In this document: piece by piece, positions 1-7,726 of the stretch
Numbering within the stretch: the first letter of the stretch is position 1
How the letters are laid out: each line of letters begins with the position of its first letter
Assembly (NCBI GenBank): GCA_023419605.1
Contig: JAEZXR010000125.1
Coordinates: 86,749-150,748 of the forward strand
Reading direction: 5' to 3'
From: Bacillota bacterium
GTDB taxonomy: Bacteria > Bacillota > Clostridia > Acetivibrionales > JAEZXR01
DNA length: 64,000 bases
Notes under the pieces: model-generated
Seen by the model: only the letters and a program-made list of their open reading frames with translations
Databases searched by the model: none
Told to the model about the DNA's origin: nothing
Translations under genes and position numbers: made by a program

Positions 1-414
1 GTGGAGGCCGCAAAAGCAGCAAGATGCGATCATTTTATTCGTACTCTGGCAGACGGGTATGATACGGTTATCTCCAGTGAGGATGGAAATATTTCTCAAG
101 GCCAAATGCAGCTGCTAACCATAGCGCGGGCTATGTTGGCAAACCCTGCGCTTATGATTCTGGATGAAGCTACTTCCAGCGTTGATACCAGAACTGAAGT
201 TGAAGTCCAAAAAGCGATGGCTCAAATCATGAAAGGGAAAACGAGCTTTGTCATTGCGCATCGGCTTTCTACCATAAAATCTGCGGACATGATTTTAGTT
301 ATGAAAAACGGCACGGTTATTGAGAAGGGGACGCATGACGAATTGCTTGCGGGGGACACCTTCTATGCAGATTTGTATAACAGCCAATTCACTAACGGGA
401 CCGTAGCCAGCTAA
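1..414 (+). CDS. ABC exporter ATPase, C-terminal end (5' truncated by window)
   Basis: This is the last 137 residues of a nucleotide-binding domain of the exporter (permease-ATPase fusion) type, which couples ATP hydrolysis to export of drugs, lipids or peptides. The signature loop reads ISQGQ instead of the classic LSGGQ, a common variant in this subfamily. It is followed by the Walker B segment LMILDEATSS, the D-loop SVDTRTE and the H-loop VIAHRLSTI. The protein ends with a normal GTHDELL...YADLYNSQF tail. The Walker A half and any membrane domain lie upstream of the window, so the true start cannot be seen. Genes following it are decayed, so no partner subunit is visible on this side. The substrate cannot be inferred. 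Confidence 0.9.
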   Translation: MEAAKAARCDHFIRTLADGYDTVISSEDGNISQGQMQLLTIARAMLANPALMILDEATSSVDTRTEVEVQKAMAQIMKGKTSFVIAHRLSTIKSADMILVMKNGTVIEKGTHDELLAGDTFYADLYNSQFTNGTVAS

Positions 415-463
415 ATAGAGAGATGCAAAGCTATAAGGCCTAAACTGCTTTCGAACATGTGGA

Positions 464-568
464 GTGTGTGGTAAAAATGGCGGACAAGTTGTATTTGCAG
501 GAACGCCATTGGAAATGCTGAAAAACGGAAAGACCATTACAGCAGAATGCTTACGAAAAGCTTTATAG
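464..568 (+). pseudogene. Remnant of UvrA-like ATPase C-terminus
   Basis: One frame reads VCGKNGGQVVFAGTPLEMLK and continues for 14 more residues, ending KAL, to a stop at 566-568. The GGKNGG-QVVF-GTP pattern is the conserved C-terminal end of UvrA and of the UvrA-like drug-resistance ATPases. No intact upstream part of such a gene exists: the sequence between the preceding ABC gene and this block is unrelated. It is therefore a stranded 3' fragment of a lost gene. Identification rests on my memory of the motif and about 34 residues. Confidence 0.6.
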
Positions 569-748
569 TCTGTGAAGGGAATTGCGCCGGTATTTTGAAA
601 ACGGAATACCGAATTATAACAAGGTCCATCAGCCGATTTGGCCCCAATACTGTAGATTGTCCGGAGCTTGTTCAAGTGAATAGATTAAAAATGAGTATAC
701 TTTAAAATTACGGATAAAAAGCAGAAGTCTGAAAAGCATATTGCATGC

Positions 749-786
749 CCAATTAACCTATGTTAATATTAACATAGGTTAATTGG
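749..786. promoter_or_regulatory. 38-bp perfect palindrome, PadR-type operator
   Basis: The two 19-base arms are exact reverse complements. The centre reads ATGTTAATATTAACAT, which is ATGT-N8-ACAT, the known recognition pattern of PadR-family repressors. It sits just upstream of a degraded PadR coding fragment, as expected for an autoregulated padR gene. It has no T-run on either side, so an operator is more likely than a terminator. Confidence 0.6.
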
Positions 787-793
787 CTTATAT

Positions 794-895
794 GGATATG
801 CGTCAAATAAGTATGCGGTTTTAGACCTTTTAAGTTGGAAACCCTTGGCGGGTTATGAATTGAAGAAAACTTTAAATAGGGTCATGCTTTCATAA
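794..895 (+). pseudogene. Remnant of PadR-family regulator N-terminus
   Basis: The frame through 800-892 translates to ASNKYAVLDLLSWKPLAGYE followed by LKKTLNRVMLS and a stop at 893-895. The pattern KYAVL-LLS-KP-(M/L)-(S/A)GYELKK is the start of the winged-helix domain of PadR regulators, which are about 100-180 residues long. Here the frame stops after about 30 residues and no start codon with a ribosome binding site is present, so the gene is broken. Together with the palindrome at 749-786 and the UvrA-like fragment it looks like the ruins of a resistance or export operon. Confidence 0.55.
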
Positions 896-971
896 GCTTG
901 AAAAGCAAGCTTATAGATTTCAGGATAGACGATAACATCAGATAAATAGTATGGATTAGGAGTAAGGTAGA

Positions 972-1655
972 GTGTTTGATAAAATGAAGAATCCTGTTGA
1001 TGCTTCTCGAATGGTAAAAATTCCAGGTGGAGAAACAGAATTAAGAGATGATAGAGTAAAAAATAAATGGAAGGTCAAAATAAGACCGTTTCTTCTTGCC
1101 CAGTTTCCTGTGACGCAGGAGCTGTATTTTGCTATTACAGGAAAAATAGCTGTTTCCTCTGAAGAAGCGCAAAAGCCGGTTGTGAATATTTCCTGGAATG
1201 ATGCCATTTCTTTTTGTAATTTGCTTTCTCTGGAAGCTGGATTGAAAGAGTGTTATTCTATAAGCAAAGAGAGTGAAGAGATCGTCTGCGATTGGGAAGC
1301 AGAGGGCTATCGACTTCCTTCGGAAGCGGAGTGGCAGTACGCATGTAAAGCAGGAACTACCGGATACAGGTACGGTGAGATTGATAAGATCGCCTGGTAT
1401 GATGAAAATTCAGGCGGCAAGGCTCATGAAGTCGGAAGAAAAGAGCCCAATGCATGGGGCCTGTATGATATGATAGGAAATGTCTGGGAGTGGTGTTGGG
1501 ATGTATATGATGAGAAGACCTATGGCACCTACCGAATTTTCCGGGGTGGCAGCTGGGCTGAGGAGGCCAGGGGGTGTGGGGCTTCCTGCCGCCGTCGAAG
1601 CCACCCGTCATTTTCCATTGATGACCTTGGATTTCGTATTGCGAGGTCTTTTTAA
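972..1655 (+). CDS. Formylglycine-generating enzyme (SUMF1)-like domain protein
   Basis: This is a cytoplasmic protein of 227 residues with one FGE/SUMF1 fold domain and no signal peptide. Visible hallmarks in order are: an N-terminal MVKIPGGE-like strand (res. 14-20), PVTQELYF, the PVVNISWNDAISFCN block, YRLPSEAEWQYACKAGT (the usual RLPTEAEWE motif), NAWGLYDMIGNVWEWCWD, FRGGSW and the closing LGFRIARSF. True FGEs oxidise a sulfatase cysteine to formylglycine, but many bacterial members act on other substrates or are non-catalytic. Two cysteines lie near the C-terminus (RGCGASC), but I cannot assign them as the catalytic pair. No sulfatase gene occurs in the window. The start is a GTG preceded by AGGAG at 958-962; an ATG at 984 is an alternative. 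Confidence 0.8.
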   Translation: MFDKMKNPVDASRMVKIPGGETELRDDRVKNKWKVKIRPFLLAQFPVTQELYFAITGKIAVSSEEAQKPVVNISWNDAISFCNLLSLEAGLKECYSISKESEEIVCDWEAEGYRLPSEAEWQYACKAGTTGYRYGEIDKIAWYDENSGGKAHEVGRKEPNAWGLYDMIGNVWEWCWDVYDEKTYGTYRIFRGGSWAEEARGCGASCRRRSHPSFSIDDLGFRIARSF

Positions 1656-1675
1656 CCGGGGAAAAGCAGTCACCG

Positions 1676-1705
1676 TTGCACTGATCCTTAGTTTTGCTGT
1701 ATTAT
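1676..1705 (+). promoter_or_regulatory. Candidate sigma-A promoter of the UbiD gene
   Basis: TTGCAC at 1676-1681 and TATTAT at 1700-1705 are separated by 18 bases and lie about 60 bases before the UbiD-family start codon. The match is good but not perfect, and no transcript evidence is available. Confidence 0.4.
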
Positions 1706-1766
1706 TTATATACAATAGAACTGGCAACTACGTTGAATTTAGCGAAAGAAATGAGGATAGTAAAGA

Positions 1767-3605
1767 ATGTATCATAATTTAGATGAATGTATTCTTGATT
1801 TGGAAAAATCCGGCCAGTTAGTTCGGGTGCAGGAACAAGTCGACCCGAACCTTGAGATGGCGGCTATACATAGGAGCGTGAATGCAGCTGGAGGCCCGGC
1901 GCTGTTGTTTGAAAATGTAAAGGGCTCGAGATTCCGGGCGGTATCTAATTTATTCGGCAACCTGGAGAGAAGTAAATTCATTTTCAGAAAAACGCTAGAG
2001 GCAACAAAGGATGTAATTGCAGTACGCAATCATCCGATGAGCATATTGAAAAACCCACTCAAACATTTCCATACGGGGTTGGCAGCTTCAAAGGCACTCC
2101 CCTTGAAAAAAGCGGGTAATCAATTGCTTGGGTTCCAGGAGATACAAATTTCCGATCTTCCGCTTATCCACCATTGGCCAAAGGATGGAGGGGCCTTCGT
2201 CACTTTGCCCCAAGTTTATACAGAAGATCCGGAAAAGCCTGGAATTATGAATAGCAATTTAGGCATGTACCGGGTTCAGCTTAGCGGCAACGATTATACC
2301 ATGAATAAGGAAGTTGGCTTGCACTATCAAATTCACCGTGGCATCGGTGTTCATCAAAAAAAAGCCAACAAGCTGGGTATTCCGCTAAAGGTGAGTATTT
2401 TTGTCGGAGGGCCTCCTGCTCATACGCTGGCGGCGATTATGCCGTTACCGGAAGGTCTCAGTGAAATGACATTTGCCGGTATGCTTTCCGGACGTAATTT
2501 CCGTTATTGCTACTTTGACGGTTATTGTATCAGCCTGGATGCCGATTTCGTCATTACAGGCGAAGTTTATCCCGGCGAAACGAAGCCGGAAGGCCCTTTT
2601 GGCGATCATATCGGATATTACAGCCTTACGCATGATTTTCCTTTAATGAGGGTGCATAAAGTATTTGCCAAGTCCAACGGAATATGGCCGTTTACGGTTG
2701 TCGGCCGCCCCCCTCAGGAAGATACGGCTTTCGGGGAACTCATCCATGAGATAACCGGGAGTGCGGTAAAACAGGAAATTCCCGGTGTGAAAGAAGTCCA
2801 TGCTATAGACGCAGCAGGCGTTCATCCGTTGTTATTTGCAATCGGAAGTGAACGTTACACACCCTACCGGAACGTCAAGCAGCCCGCTGAAATCCTTACC
2901 ATTGCAAACCGGATTTTAGGAACAGGACAGCTAAGCCTGGCTAAGTATTTATTTATTACAGCGGAAGAGAATCAGCCCTTGGATACCCATAAGGAAATAG
3001 AATTTCTAACGTATATACTAGAACGAATTGACCTGCATCGCGACATTCATTTTCAAACGAATACGACCATTGATACCCTTGATTATTCGGGGACAGGGTT
3101 AAATGCAGGCAGTAAGGTAGTAATTGCCGCCTATGGTGATAAAAAAAGAAGCTTGTGCCGGGAGGTTCCGGAACCATTGAAGGATTTAAGCAGCTTCAGA
3201 AATCCACGTTTAGTGATGCCGGGAATCGTTGCTATTGAAGGGCCGGAATTTTCAAATTACCAGCAGGCACAAAAGCAATTGGACGAGTTAACTTCAGCCA
3301 TTCAGGCAAGAGGCGTGATGCCGGACTGTCCAATGATGATCCTCTGCGATGACAGCTCCTTTATAAGTGGTTCGCTTCAAAACTTTTTCTGGGCAACATT
3401 TACGAGAAGTAACCCGTCTCATGATATTTACGGCGTTAACAGTTATTATGAAAACAAGCACTGGGCCTGTGACAATATGATTATCGATATCCGCACGAAA
3501 CCACACCACGCACCGCCGCTAATCCCTGACCCGACAGTTGAAAAAAACATTGAGCGGTTGTTTGCAAAGGGAGGAAGCTTACACAAGGTTAAGTTAAATT
3601 CATAG
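1767..3605 (+). CDS. ubiD: UbiD-family (prenylated-FMN) decarboxylase
   Basis: This 612-residue cytoplasmic enzyme belongs to the UbiD family, reversible decarboxylases of aromatic or unsaturated acids that use prenylated FMN and a divalent metal. The core is clear: the GNDYTMNKEVGLHYQIHRG block around res. 174-192 (cofactor/metal region), IFVGGPPAHTLAA, and the acid motif KPEGPFGDHIGYYS with E275 and D280 at the catalytic positions. E. coli UbiD is about 500 residues, so this belongs to the longer ~610-residue class known from anaerobes and some menaquinone producers. A ubiX-like flavin prenyltransferase, needed to make the cofactor, is not in the window. The start ATG has a GAGG site 10 bases upstream. 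Substrate is not predictable from sequence; quinone biosynthesis and aromatic-acid metabolism are both possible. Confidence 0.88.
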   Translation: MYHNLDECILDLEKSGQLVRVQEQVDPNLEMAAIHRSVNAAGGPALLFENVKGSRFRAVSNLFGNLERSKFIFRKTLEATKDVIAVRNHPMSILKNPLKHFHTGLAASKALPLKKAGNQLLGFQEIQISDLPLIHHWPKDGGAFVTLPQVYTEDPEKPGIMNSNLGMYRVQLSGNDYTMNKEVGLHYQIHRGIGVHQKKANKLGIPLKVSIFVGGPPAHTLAAIMPLPEGLSEMTFAGMLSGRNFRYCYFDGYCISLDADFVITGEVYPGETKPEGPFGDHIGYYSLTHDFPLMRVHKVFAKSNGIWPFTVVGRPPQEDTAFGELIHEITGSAVKQEIPGVKEVHAIDAAGVHPLLFAIGSERYTPYRNVKQPAEILTIANRILGTGQLSLAKYLFITAEENQPLDTHKEIEFLTYILERIDLHRDIHFQTNTTIDTLDYSGTGLNAGSKVVIAAYGDKKRSLCREVPEPLKDLSSFRNPRLVMPGIVAIEGPEFSNYQQAQKQLDELTSAIQARGVMPDCPMMILCDDSSFISGSLQNFFWATFTRSNPSHDIYGVNSYYENKHWACDNMIIDIRTKPHHAPPLIPDPTVEKNIERLFAKGGSLHKVKLNS

Positions 3606-3712
3606 ATGTAAATGAAAAGTAAGGGGCTGTCTGCTCGTATTGTCGAAGGCGCAGTAAAATGTTAAAATAGAAAAAACGTTTGTATTTTTAGGGAGAAACT
3701 GAGAGGATAAAA

Positions 3713-5596
3713 ATGACAAGATACTTTAACGACAAACCGGTAGAGCTGCTGGCTCCTGCCGGAAACTTTGAAACCTTCAAAGGAATTATTACCTTAGGTT
3801 GTGATGCCGTGTATTTCGGCGGCAAGAATTTAAATATGCGCCTGCACCGTAAGGACTATAACTTTACAAACGAGGAGCTGTTTGAGGCGGTTAAAATAGC
3901 GCATTCACTGGGCAAAAAAGCGTATATTACCGTAAATAATTTATATAGCGATCAGGAACTGGACCAGCTGAAGGAGTTTCTGCTGCTATTGGGGGAAGTA
4001 AAGCCCCATGCGCTGATTGTTCAGGACTTGAGCGTCATTGCCTTATTGAAGGAGCTATCTGTGGATTTGCCGGTACATGCGTCGGTGATGATGAATGTGC
4101 ATAATCTGCAAAGCATATATGCATTACAGGAAATGAGTGTCACAAGGGTGGTTCTGTCCCGTGAAGCACCCCTATCCTATAGCAAATATCTAGCGGCGAA
4201 GACAAATATGGAATTGGAATATTTTGTGCACGGGGATATGTGTGTGGCCCATGGAGGGCAGTGCCTCTACAGCGGCATACTGTTCGGGCAAAGCTCCAAC
4301 AGGGGGCGCTGTTTGAAGCCATGCCGTTGGGGATATCAGGTACTGCATGACGGGACGGAGTATCGGACAGAATTCCCGCTGGCGGTAAAGGATATGTGCA
4401 TGTACGAGCATATTCCCGAGTTGATTGACGGTGGAATCACATCCTTCAAAATTGAGGGACGTATGCGTACTTTGGATTACCTGACCATGCTCATTCAGGC
4501 TTACGGAGATAGTATTGACAGGTATATCGAAGATCCCCTTTCCTATGACCGGACCCAAAGTTCCCTGCTTCTACATGAAAACCGTAAGAGGGATACTTCG
4601 ACTGCCTATGCCTTTGGCAACCCCGGCCTCAGCAATATTAACACGCGGTATGAAGGAACCGGCACGCTGTTCAGCAGCGGAAAGGTGTTTAGCATGGCAA
4701 CGGAAGAAAGGGAATCTTCTAAAGAAAAGATCCAGAAAGTCAACCGGCAGCTCGAAGAGCACAGTATAGGCTTTAAAGAGAAAGCAAAACTATGTGTAAA
4801 GGTTAACAATATCCGGCAAGCGAAAGTGTGCCTGGACTTAAAAGTGGATGCCATCTATCTATCCGGAGATGTTTTTTTGCCGGATAAGCCTTTTTCAAAG
4901 CAGCAGATGAAGGAACTTGCTGAAATCAAGGGAGAAACCCGAATTTATCTCTGCATGCCGCACATGACCTTCGATACGCAATTTGAACAGTATGAACAGC
5001 TGCTGGCATACGGTTTACCGGTTGATGGGCTGATGGCAACCAATATCGGCGGAATTCGGGCATTTAAGGATATTGCCCTGATCGGCGATTATCCTTTAAA
5101 TATTCTTAACCGTAAGTCGGCGGAATTGTATACAGAACTGGGACTTGAGCGATTTACCGTTACTCCGGAGGCTACGCTTTCAGAAGCAATCACCATTTTT
5201 AACCGCATGGGGTCCCGTACAGAGTTGATTGTACACGGATCTCCAACTGTAATGTACATGGAGCATGACCTATATGACAATGTGAACCAGGACCGGAGCG
5301 GACTGTTGTTTTTAACCGATGAAGGCGGATTCCAGCATCCGGTTTACAAAGATCAGTATGGCAGAAACCATATGCTTTTATATAAGAATTTCTGTTATCT
5401 GCCAATTCTTAAGGGGCTTTACCGGGCCGGGTTGTCCCACTTCCGCATTGAAGCTTCCCACCTGCCGGAGCAGGAACTGGCCCGGATTATCACAGTGTAC
5501 CAACAGGCACTGCGGGAACCGGATACCTGTGAAGCTTTATACGAGAATCTGGAACCCATTCATTCAGGCTGGACTCTCGGTTCTTTTGGATTATAA
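3713..5596 (+). CDS. U32 peptidase-family protein
   Basis: This 627-residue protein starts ELLAPAGNFETFKGIITLGC (res. 11 onward), the typical TIM-barrel opening of the U32 family. The family signature region lies at about res. 170-205: YFVHGDMCVAHGGQCLYSG followed by RGRCLKPCRWGY. The cysteines C178, C185, C199 and C204 (approximate) match those that bind an iron-sulfur cluster in the RlhA/TrhP/UbiU-type members. Those characterised members hydroxylate tRNA or rRNA or support O2-independent hydroxylation, while others were described as collagenases. This length, with a second barrel-like half after res. 360, fits the long YdcP/RlhA-type group. A good ribosome binding site (GAGAGGA) precedes ATG. 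It follows ubiD by 107 bases on the same strand and may be co-transcribed. Assignment as a protease should be treated as a family name only. Confidence 0.85.
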   Translation: MTRYFNDKPVELLAPAGNFETFKGIITLGCDAVYFGGKNLNMRLHRKDYNFTNEELFEAVKIAHSLGKKAYITVNNLYSDQELDQLKEFLLLLGEVKPHALIVQDLSVIALLKELSVDLPVHASVMMNVHNLQSIYALQEMSVTRVVLSREAPLSYSKYLAAKTNMELEYFVHGDMCVAHGGQCLYSGILFGQSSNRGRCLKPCRWGYQVLHDGTEYRTEFPLAVKDMCMYEHIPELIDGGITSFKIEGRMRTLDYLTMLIQAYGDSIDRYIEDPLSYDRTQSSLLLHENRKRDTSTAYAFGNPGLSNINTRYEGTGTLFSSGKVFSMATEERESSKEKIQKVNRQLEEHSIGFKEKAKLCVKVNNIRQAKVCLDLKVDAIYLSGDVFLPDKPFSKQQMKELAEIKGETRIYLCMPHMTFDTQFEQYEQLLAYGLPVDGLMATNIGGIRAFKDIALIGDYPLNILNRKSAELYTELGLERFTVTPEATLSEAITIFNRMGSRTELIVHGSPTVMYMEHDLYDNVNQDRSGLLFLTDEGGFQHPVYKDQYGRNHMLLYKNFCYLPILKGLYRAGLSHFRIEASHLPEQELARIITVYQQALREPDTCEALYENLEPIHSGWTLGSFGL

Positions 5597-5640
5597 CAAC
5601 GGAAGAAATTGTATAGCAATTTCAACACACCGTTTCAACG

Positions 5641-5670
5641 AGGCGGGAGATATGCTCCCCGCCTGTTAAA
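5641..5670 (+). terminator. Hairpin after the U32 gene
   Basis: AGGCGGG and the matching CCCGCCT-type arm form a GC-rich stem with a short loop, followed by TTAAATTT. The T-run is weak, so it may be a partial terminator or an mRNA 3'-end hairpin. Confidence 0.4.
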
Positions 5671-5738
5671 TTTAATCGGTACCCGCCACCTGTAGAGGGG
5701 GGGACATCTTATGTCTCGTTATAAGGAGGAATGCTGCA

Positions 5739-6965
5739 ATGAGCGCAGAAGAAATTTTACAAATGCGCAGGGAGTATTTAATGCCCTGCCTCGGCTATTT
5801 TTATAAAAATCCCCCCGTACTGGTTCGGGGAGAAATGCAGTATCTATATGACGAAAGCGGAAAGAAATACCTGGACTTTTTTGCAGGTGTTTCGGTAATG
5901 AACTGCGGTCACAGCAATCCGGAGGTTTTAAACCGGGTGATCCAACAGCTGAGTACCCTGCAGCATGTTACCAATATTTATCTGACCCAGCCGGTTGTGG
6001 AGCTGGCTAAACGGCTGAGCGAGGTTTTGCCGGGGAACTTGCACAATTCGTTTTTCTGCATGTCCGGTTCTGAGGCGAATGAAGGCGCTATGCTGCTGGC
6101 CAGAATTTACACAGGCAAGCGAAAATTTATTGCTTTAAAAAACAGCCTGCACGGCAGGACGCATTTAACCATGTCGGCCACTTCCATACCCATGTGGCGT
6201 GCAGATCCTTTTTTATCGGAGGATTTCTATTTTGTGTCCCATTCGCCGGAAAAAACTCTTTCGGAAATAGAAACGGTTCTAAGACAAGATACAGATATTG
6301 CGGCGTTTATATGTGAACCGATTTTGGGGAATGGAGGCATCATTACTCCTCCTGACGGGTACTTTTGCGAGATTAGCGCTCTGCTGAAACGCTATGGCGT
6401 TCTCATGATCTGCGACGAAGTCCAGACAGGCTTTGCCCGTACCGGCAGCATGTTCGCAATCGAACAATACGGCGTTGTCCCTGATATTATGACAATGTCG
6501 AAAGCCCTGGGGAATGGAATACCCATCGCTGCTTTCTCCACAACAAAGGAGATTGCCGCCACTTTTACAACACCATCCGCCTCCACCTTGGGAGGGAATC
6601 CTGTTGCGTGTGCGGCTGCTTTAGCTGTACTGGATTATATAGCAGACCATGATTTATGTACCCGTGCAAAAACGCTTGGGAGCTTACTGCTGGAAAAACT
6701 CAATGGTTTAAAAAGTAAACATTCCATTGTGGGAGAGGTGCGGGGAAAAGGCCTAATGCTTGGCATGGAACTGCGCGATGAAAACAATGAGCCCCTTGCT
6801 GCGAAAACCGATGCTGTGCTGGAGAGGCTCAAGGACGATGGAATTATTTTGGGAAGAAATGGACTCTACCGCAATGTTCTTGCTTTCCAGCCTCCTTTGG
6901 TGATCCAGGAATCCGATATAGATTTTTTAGTGGAAAAATTAGATTATGCCCTGGGCAATCTATGA
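5739..6965 (+). CDS. Class III PLP-dependent aminotransferase
   Basis: This 408-residue enzyme of the acetylornithine/GABA/alanine-glyoxylate (AGXT2-like) aminotransferase group moves an amino group from an omega-amino or alanine-type donor to a 2-oxo acid using PLP. Visible motifs: YLDFFAGVSVMNCGHSNPEV near the N-terminus, the phosphate-binding SGSEANEGA, the PLP-ring contact D226 in CDEVQTGFARTG, and the Schiff-base lysine K255 in MSKALGNG. TLGGNPVACAAALAVL follows, and the C-terminus has the usual small domain with LGMEL and VLAFQPPL. AAGGAGG precedes the ATG at ideal distance. The group is hard to split by sequence alone; the N-terminal MPCLGYFYKNPPVLVRGE resembles alanine-glyoxylate-type members more than ArgD. 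It lies on the same strand as ubiD and the U32 gene and is closed by a strong terminator. Confidence 0.85.
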   Translation: MSAEEILQMRREYLMPCLGYFYKNPPVLVRGEMQYLYDESGKKYLDFFAGVSVMNCGHSNPEVLNRVIQQLSTLQHVTNIYLTQPVVELAKRLSEVLPGNLHNSFFCMSGSEANEGAMLLARIYTGKRKFIALKNSLHGRTHLTMSATSIPMWRADPFLSEDFYFVSHSPEKTLSEIETVLRQDTDIAAFICEPILGNGGIITPPDGYFCEISALLKRYGVLMICDEVQTGFARTGSMFAIEQYGVVPDIMTMSKALGNGIPIAAFSTTKEIAATFTTPSASTLGGNPVACAAALAVLDYIADHDLCTRAKTLGSLLLEKLNGLKSKHSIVGEVRGKGLMLGMELRDENNEPLAAKTDAVLERLKDDGIILGRNGLYRNVLAFQPPLVIQESDIDFLVEKLDYALGNL

Positions 6966-6982
6966 TTTAATTTAAAGAAGCC

Positions 6983-7036
6983 ATAAGAAAAGCGCTAACT
7001 GAGAAATTATAGCAGTTGGTGCTTTTCTTATCTATG
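6983..7036. terminator. Bidirectional terminator between aminotransferase and gpx
   Basis: The arms ATAAGAAAAGCGCTAACTG and CAGTTGGTGCTTTTCTTAT pair almost completely. A-rich and T-rich flanks on either side allow it to end both the plus-strand aminotransferase and the minus-strand gpx transcripts. Confidence 0.8.
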
Positions 7037-7090
7037 TGCCTATTATCTCTTTTGAAATGAAAACATCAGGATTGGGGGCATTCTGTCTCC

Positions 7091-7573
7091 TTACTGTTTT
7101 TCTAGAAGTTTTTGGATATCTCCATCGATTTTCTCCGGTTTTACCGTCGGGCCATAGCGTTGAACGACCCGGCCATTTTGATCAATCAAAAACTTGGTAA
7201 AATTCCATTTGATTGAGGGGTTCAGAACACCGCCTTTTTGTTTTTTCAAATAAGAATACAGCGGTTCTTCGTTTTTTCCGTTTACATCAATTTTCGCAAA
7301 AATTCTGAATTGTACTTGATAGTTAAGCTGGCAAAAGCCAACAATTTCAGACTCTGTGCCCGGGGCCTGGTTTGCAAACTGGTTACAGGGAAAATCCAAT
7401 ATTTCAAAGCCCTGGGATTGATATTTTTCATAGAGCTTTTCCAATCCCTGATATTGAGGGGTAAATCCGCAGCCGGTTGCCGTATTGACAATCAGCAGTA
7501 CCTTTCCTTCATATTCACGCATGGAAACCTGATTTCCTTTTGCGTCCTTTACCGTATAATCATAAAGGCTCAT
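7091..7573 (-). CDS. gpx: Glutathione peroxidase-family thiol peroxidase
   Basis: This 160-residue enzyme reduces hydroperoxides; bacterial cysteine-type members usually draw electrons from thioredoxin rather than glutathione. The peroxidatic residue is cysteine (C35 in NTATGCGFTPQ), not selenocysteine. The other family residues are present: Q69 in FPCNQFANQ, and W123-N124 in IKWNFTKFL. C81 (VGFCQLNYQV) sits where resolving cysteines lie in thioredoxin-dependent members. Full family length, no signal peptide, so cytoplasmic. The gene is transcribed divergently from an OhrR-type regulator, from a promoter whose -10 lies within an OhrR box, so induction by organic peroxide is expected. Confidence in family is very high; electron donor is inference. 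Confidence 0.95.
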   Translation of the reverse strand: MSLYDYTVKDAKGNQVSMREYEGKVLLIVNTATGCGFTPQYQGLEKLYEKYQSQGFEILDFPCNQFANQAPGTESEIVGFCQLNYQVQFRIFAKIDVNGKNEEPLYSYLKKQKGGVLNPSIKWNFTKFLIDQNGRVVQRYGPTVKPEKIDGDIQKLLEKQ

Positions 7574-7612
7574 TATTTATTCAGCTCCCTATATAATAAT
7601 TTAAAACAATTT

Positions 7613-7642
7613 AATTGTATACAATTTATAAGCTCTTGTCAA
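7613..7642 (-). promoter_or_regulatory. gpx promoter with OhrR-type box
   Basis: Reading the minus strand, TTGACA (7642-7637) and TACAAT (7619-7614) are separated by 17 bases, a near-consensus sigma-A promoter. The -10 is embedded in the palindrome AATTGTATACAATT (7613-7626), which matches the core of the OhrR operator known from Bacillus. A bound repressor would cover the -10. Confidence 0.75.
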
Positions 7643-7652
7643 TACCTTCACC

Positions 7653-7687
7653 TTGACTTCCCTAAATTAATTGTATACAATTAATTT
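7653..7687 (+). promoter_or_regulatory. ohrR promoter with OhrR-type box
   Basis: TTGACT (7653-7658) and TACAAT (7676-7681) are separated by 17 bases. The -10 lies inside a 24-bp perfect palindrome at 7664-7687 with the same AATTGTATACAATT core as the gpx box. This gives autorepression of the regulator. The two box centres are 56 bases apart. Confidence 0.75.
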
Positions 7688-7726
7688 GTGAGTTTTTTAT
7701 TAAATACTTGAGAGGAGGCCACTGCC

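Noticed and set aside
295..675. 126-codon frame on the minus strand
   Set aside because: It runs antisense to the end of the ABC ATPase and the UvrA-like fragment, has no ribosome binding site and no recognised motif.
1480..1782. 100-codon plus-strand frame overlapping the end of the FGE-like gene
   Set aside because: Most of it is an out-of-frame reading of the FGE domain; the tail covers the UbiD promoter region.
7238..7684. 148-codon plus-strand frame across gpx and the operator region
   Set aside because: Antisense to the clear gpx gene and covering both OhrR-type boxes; no start site.
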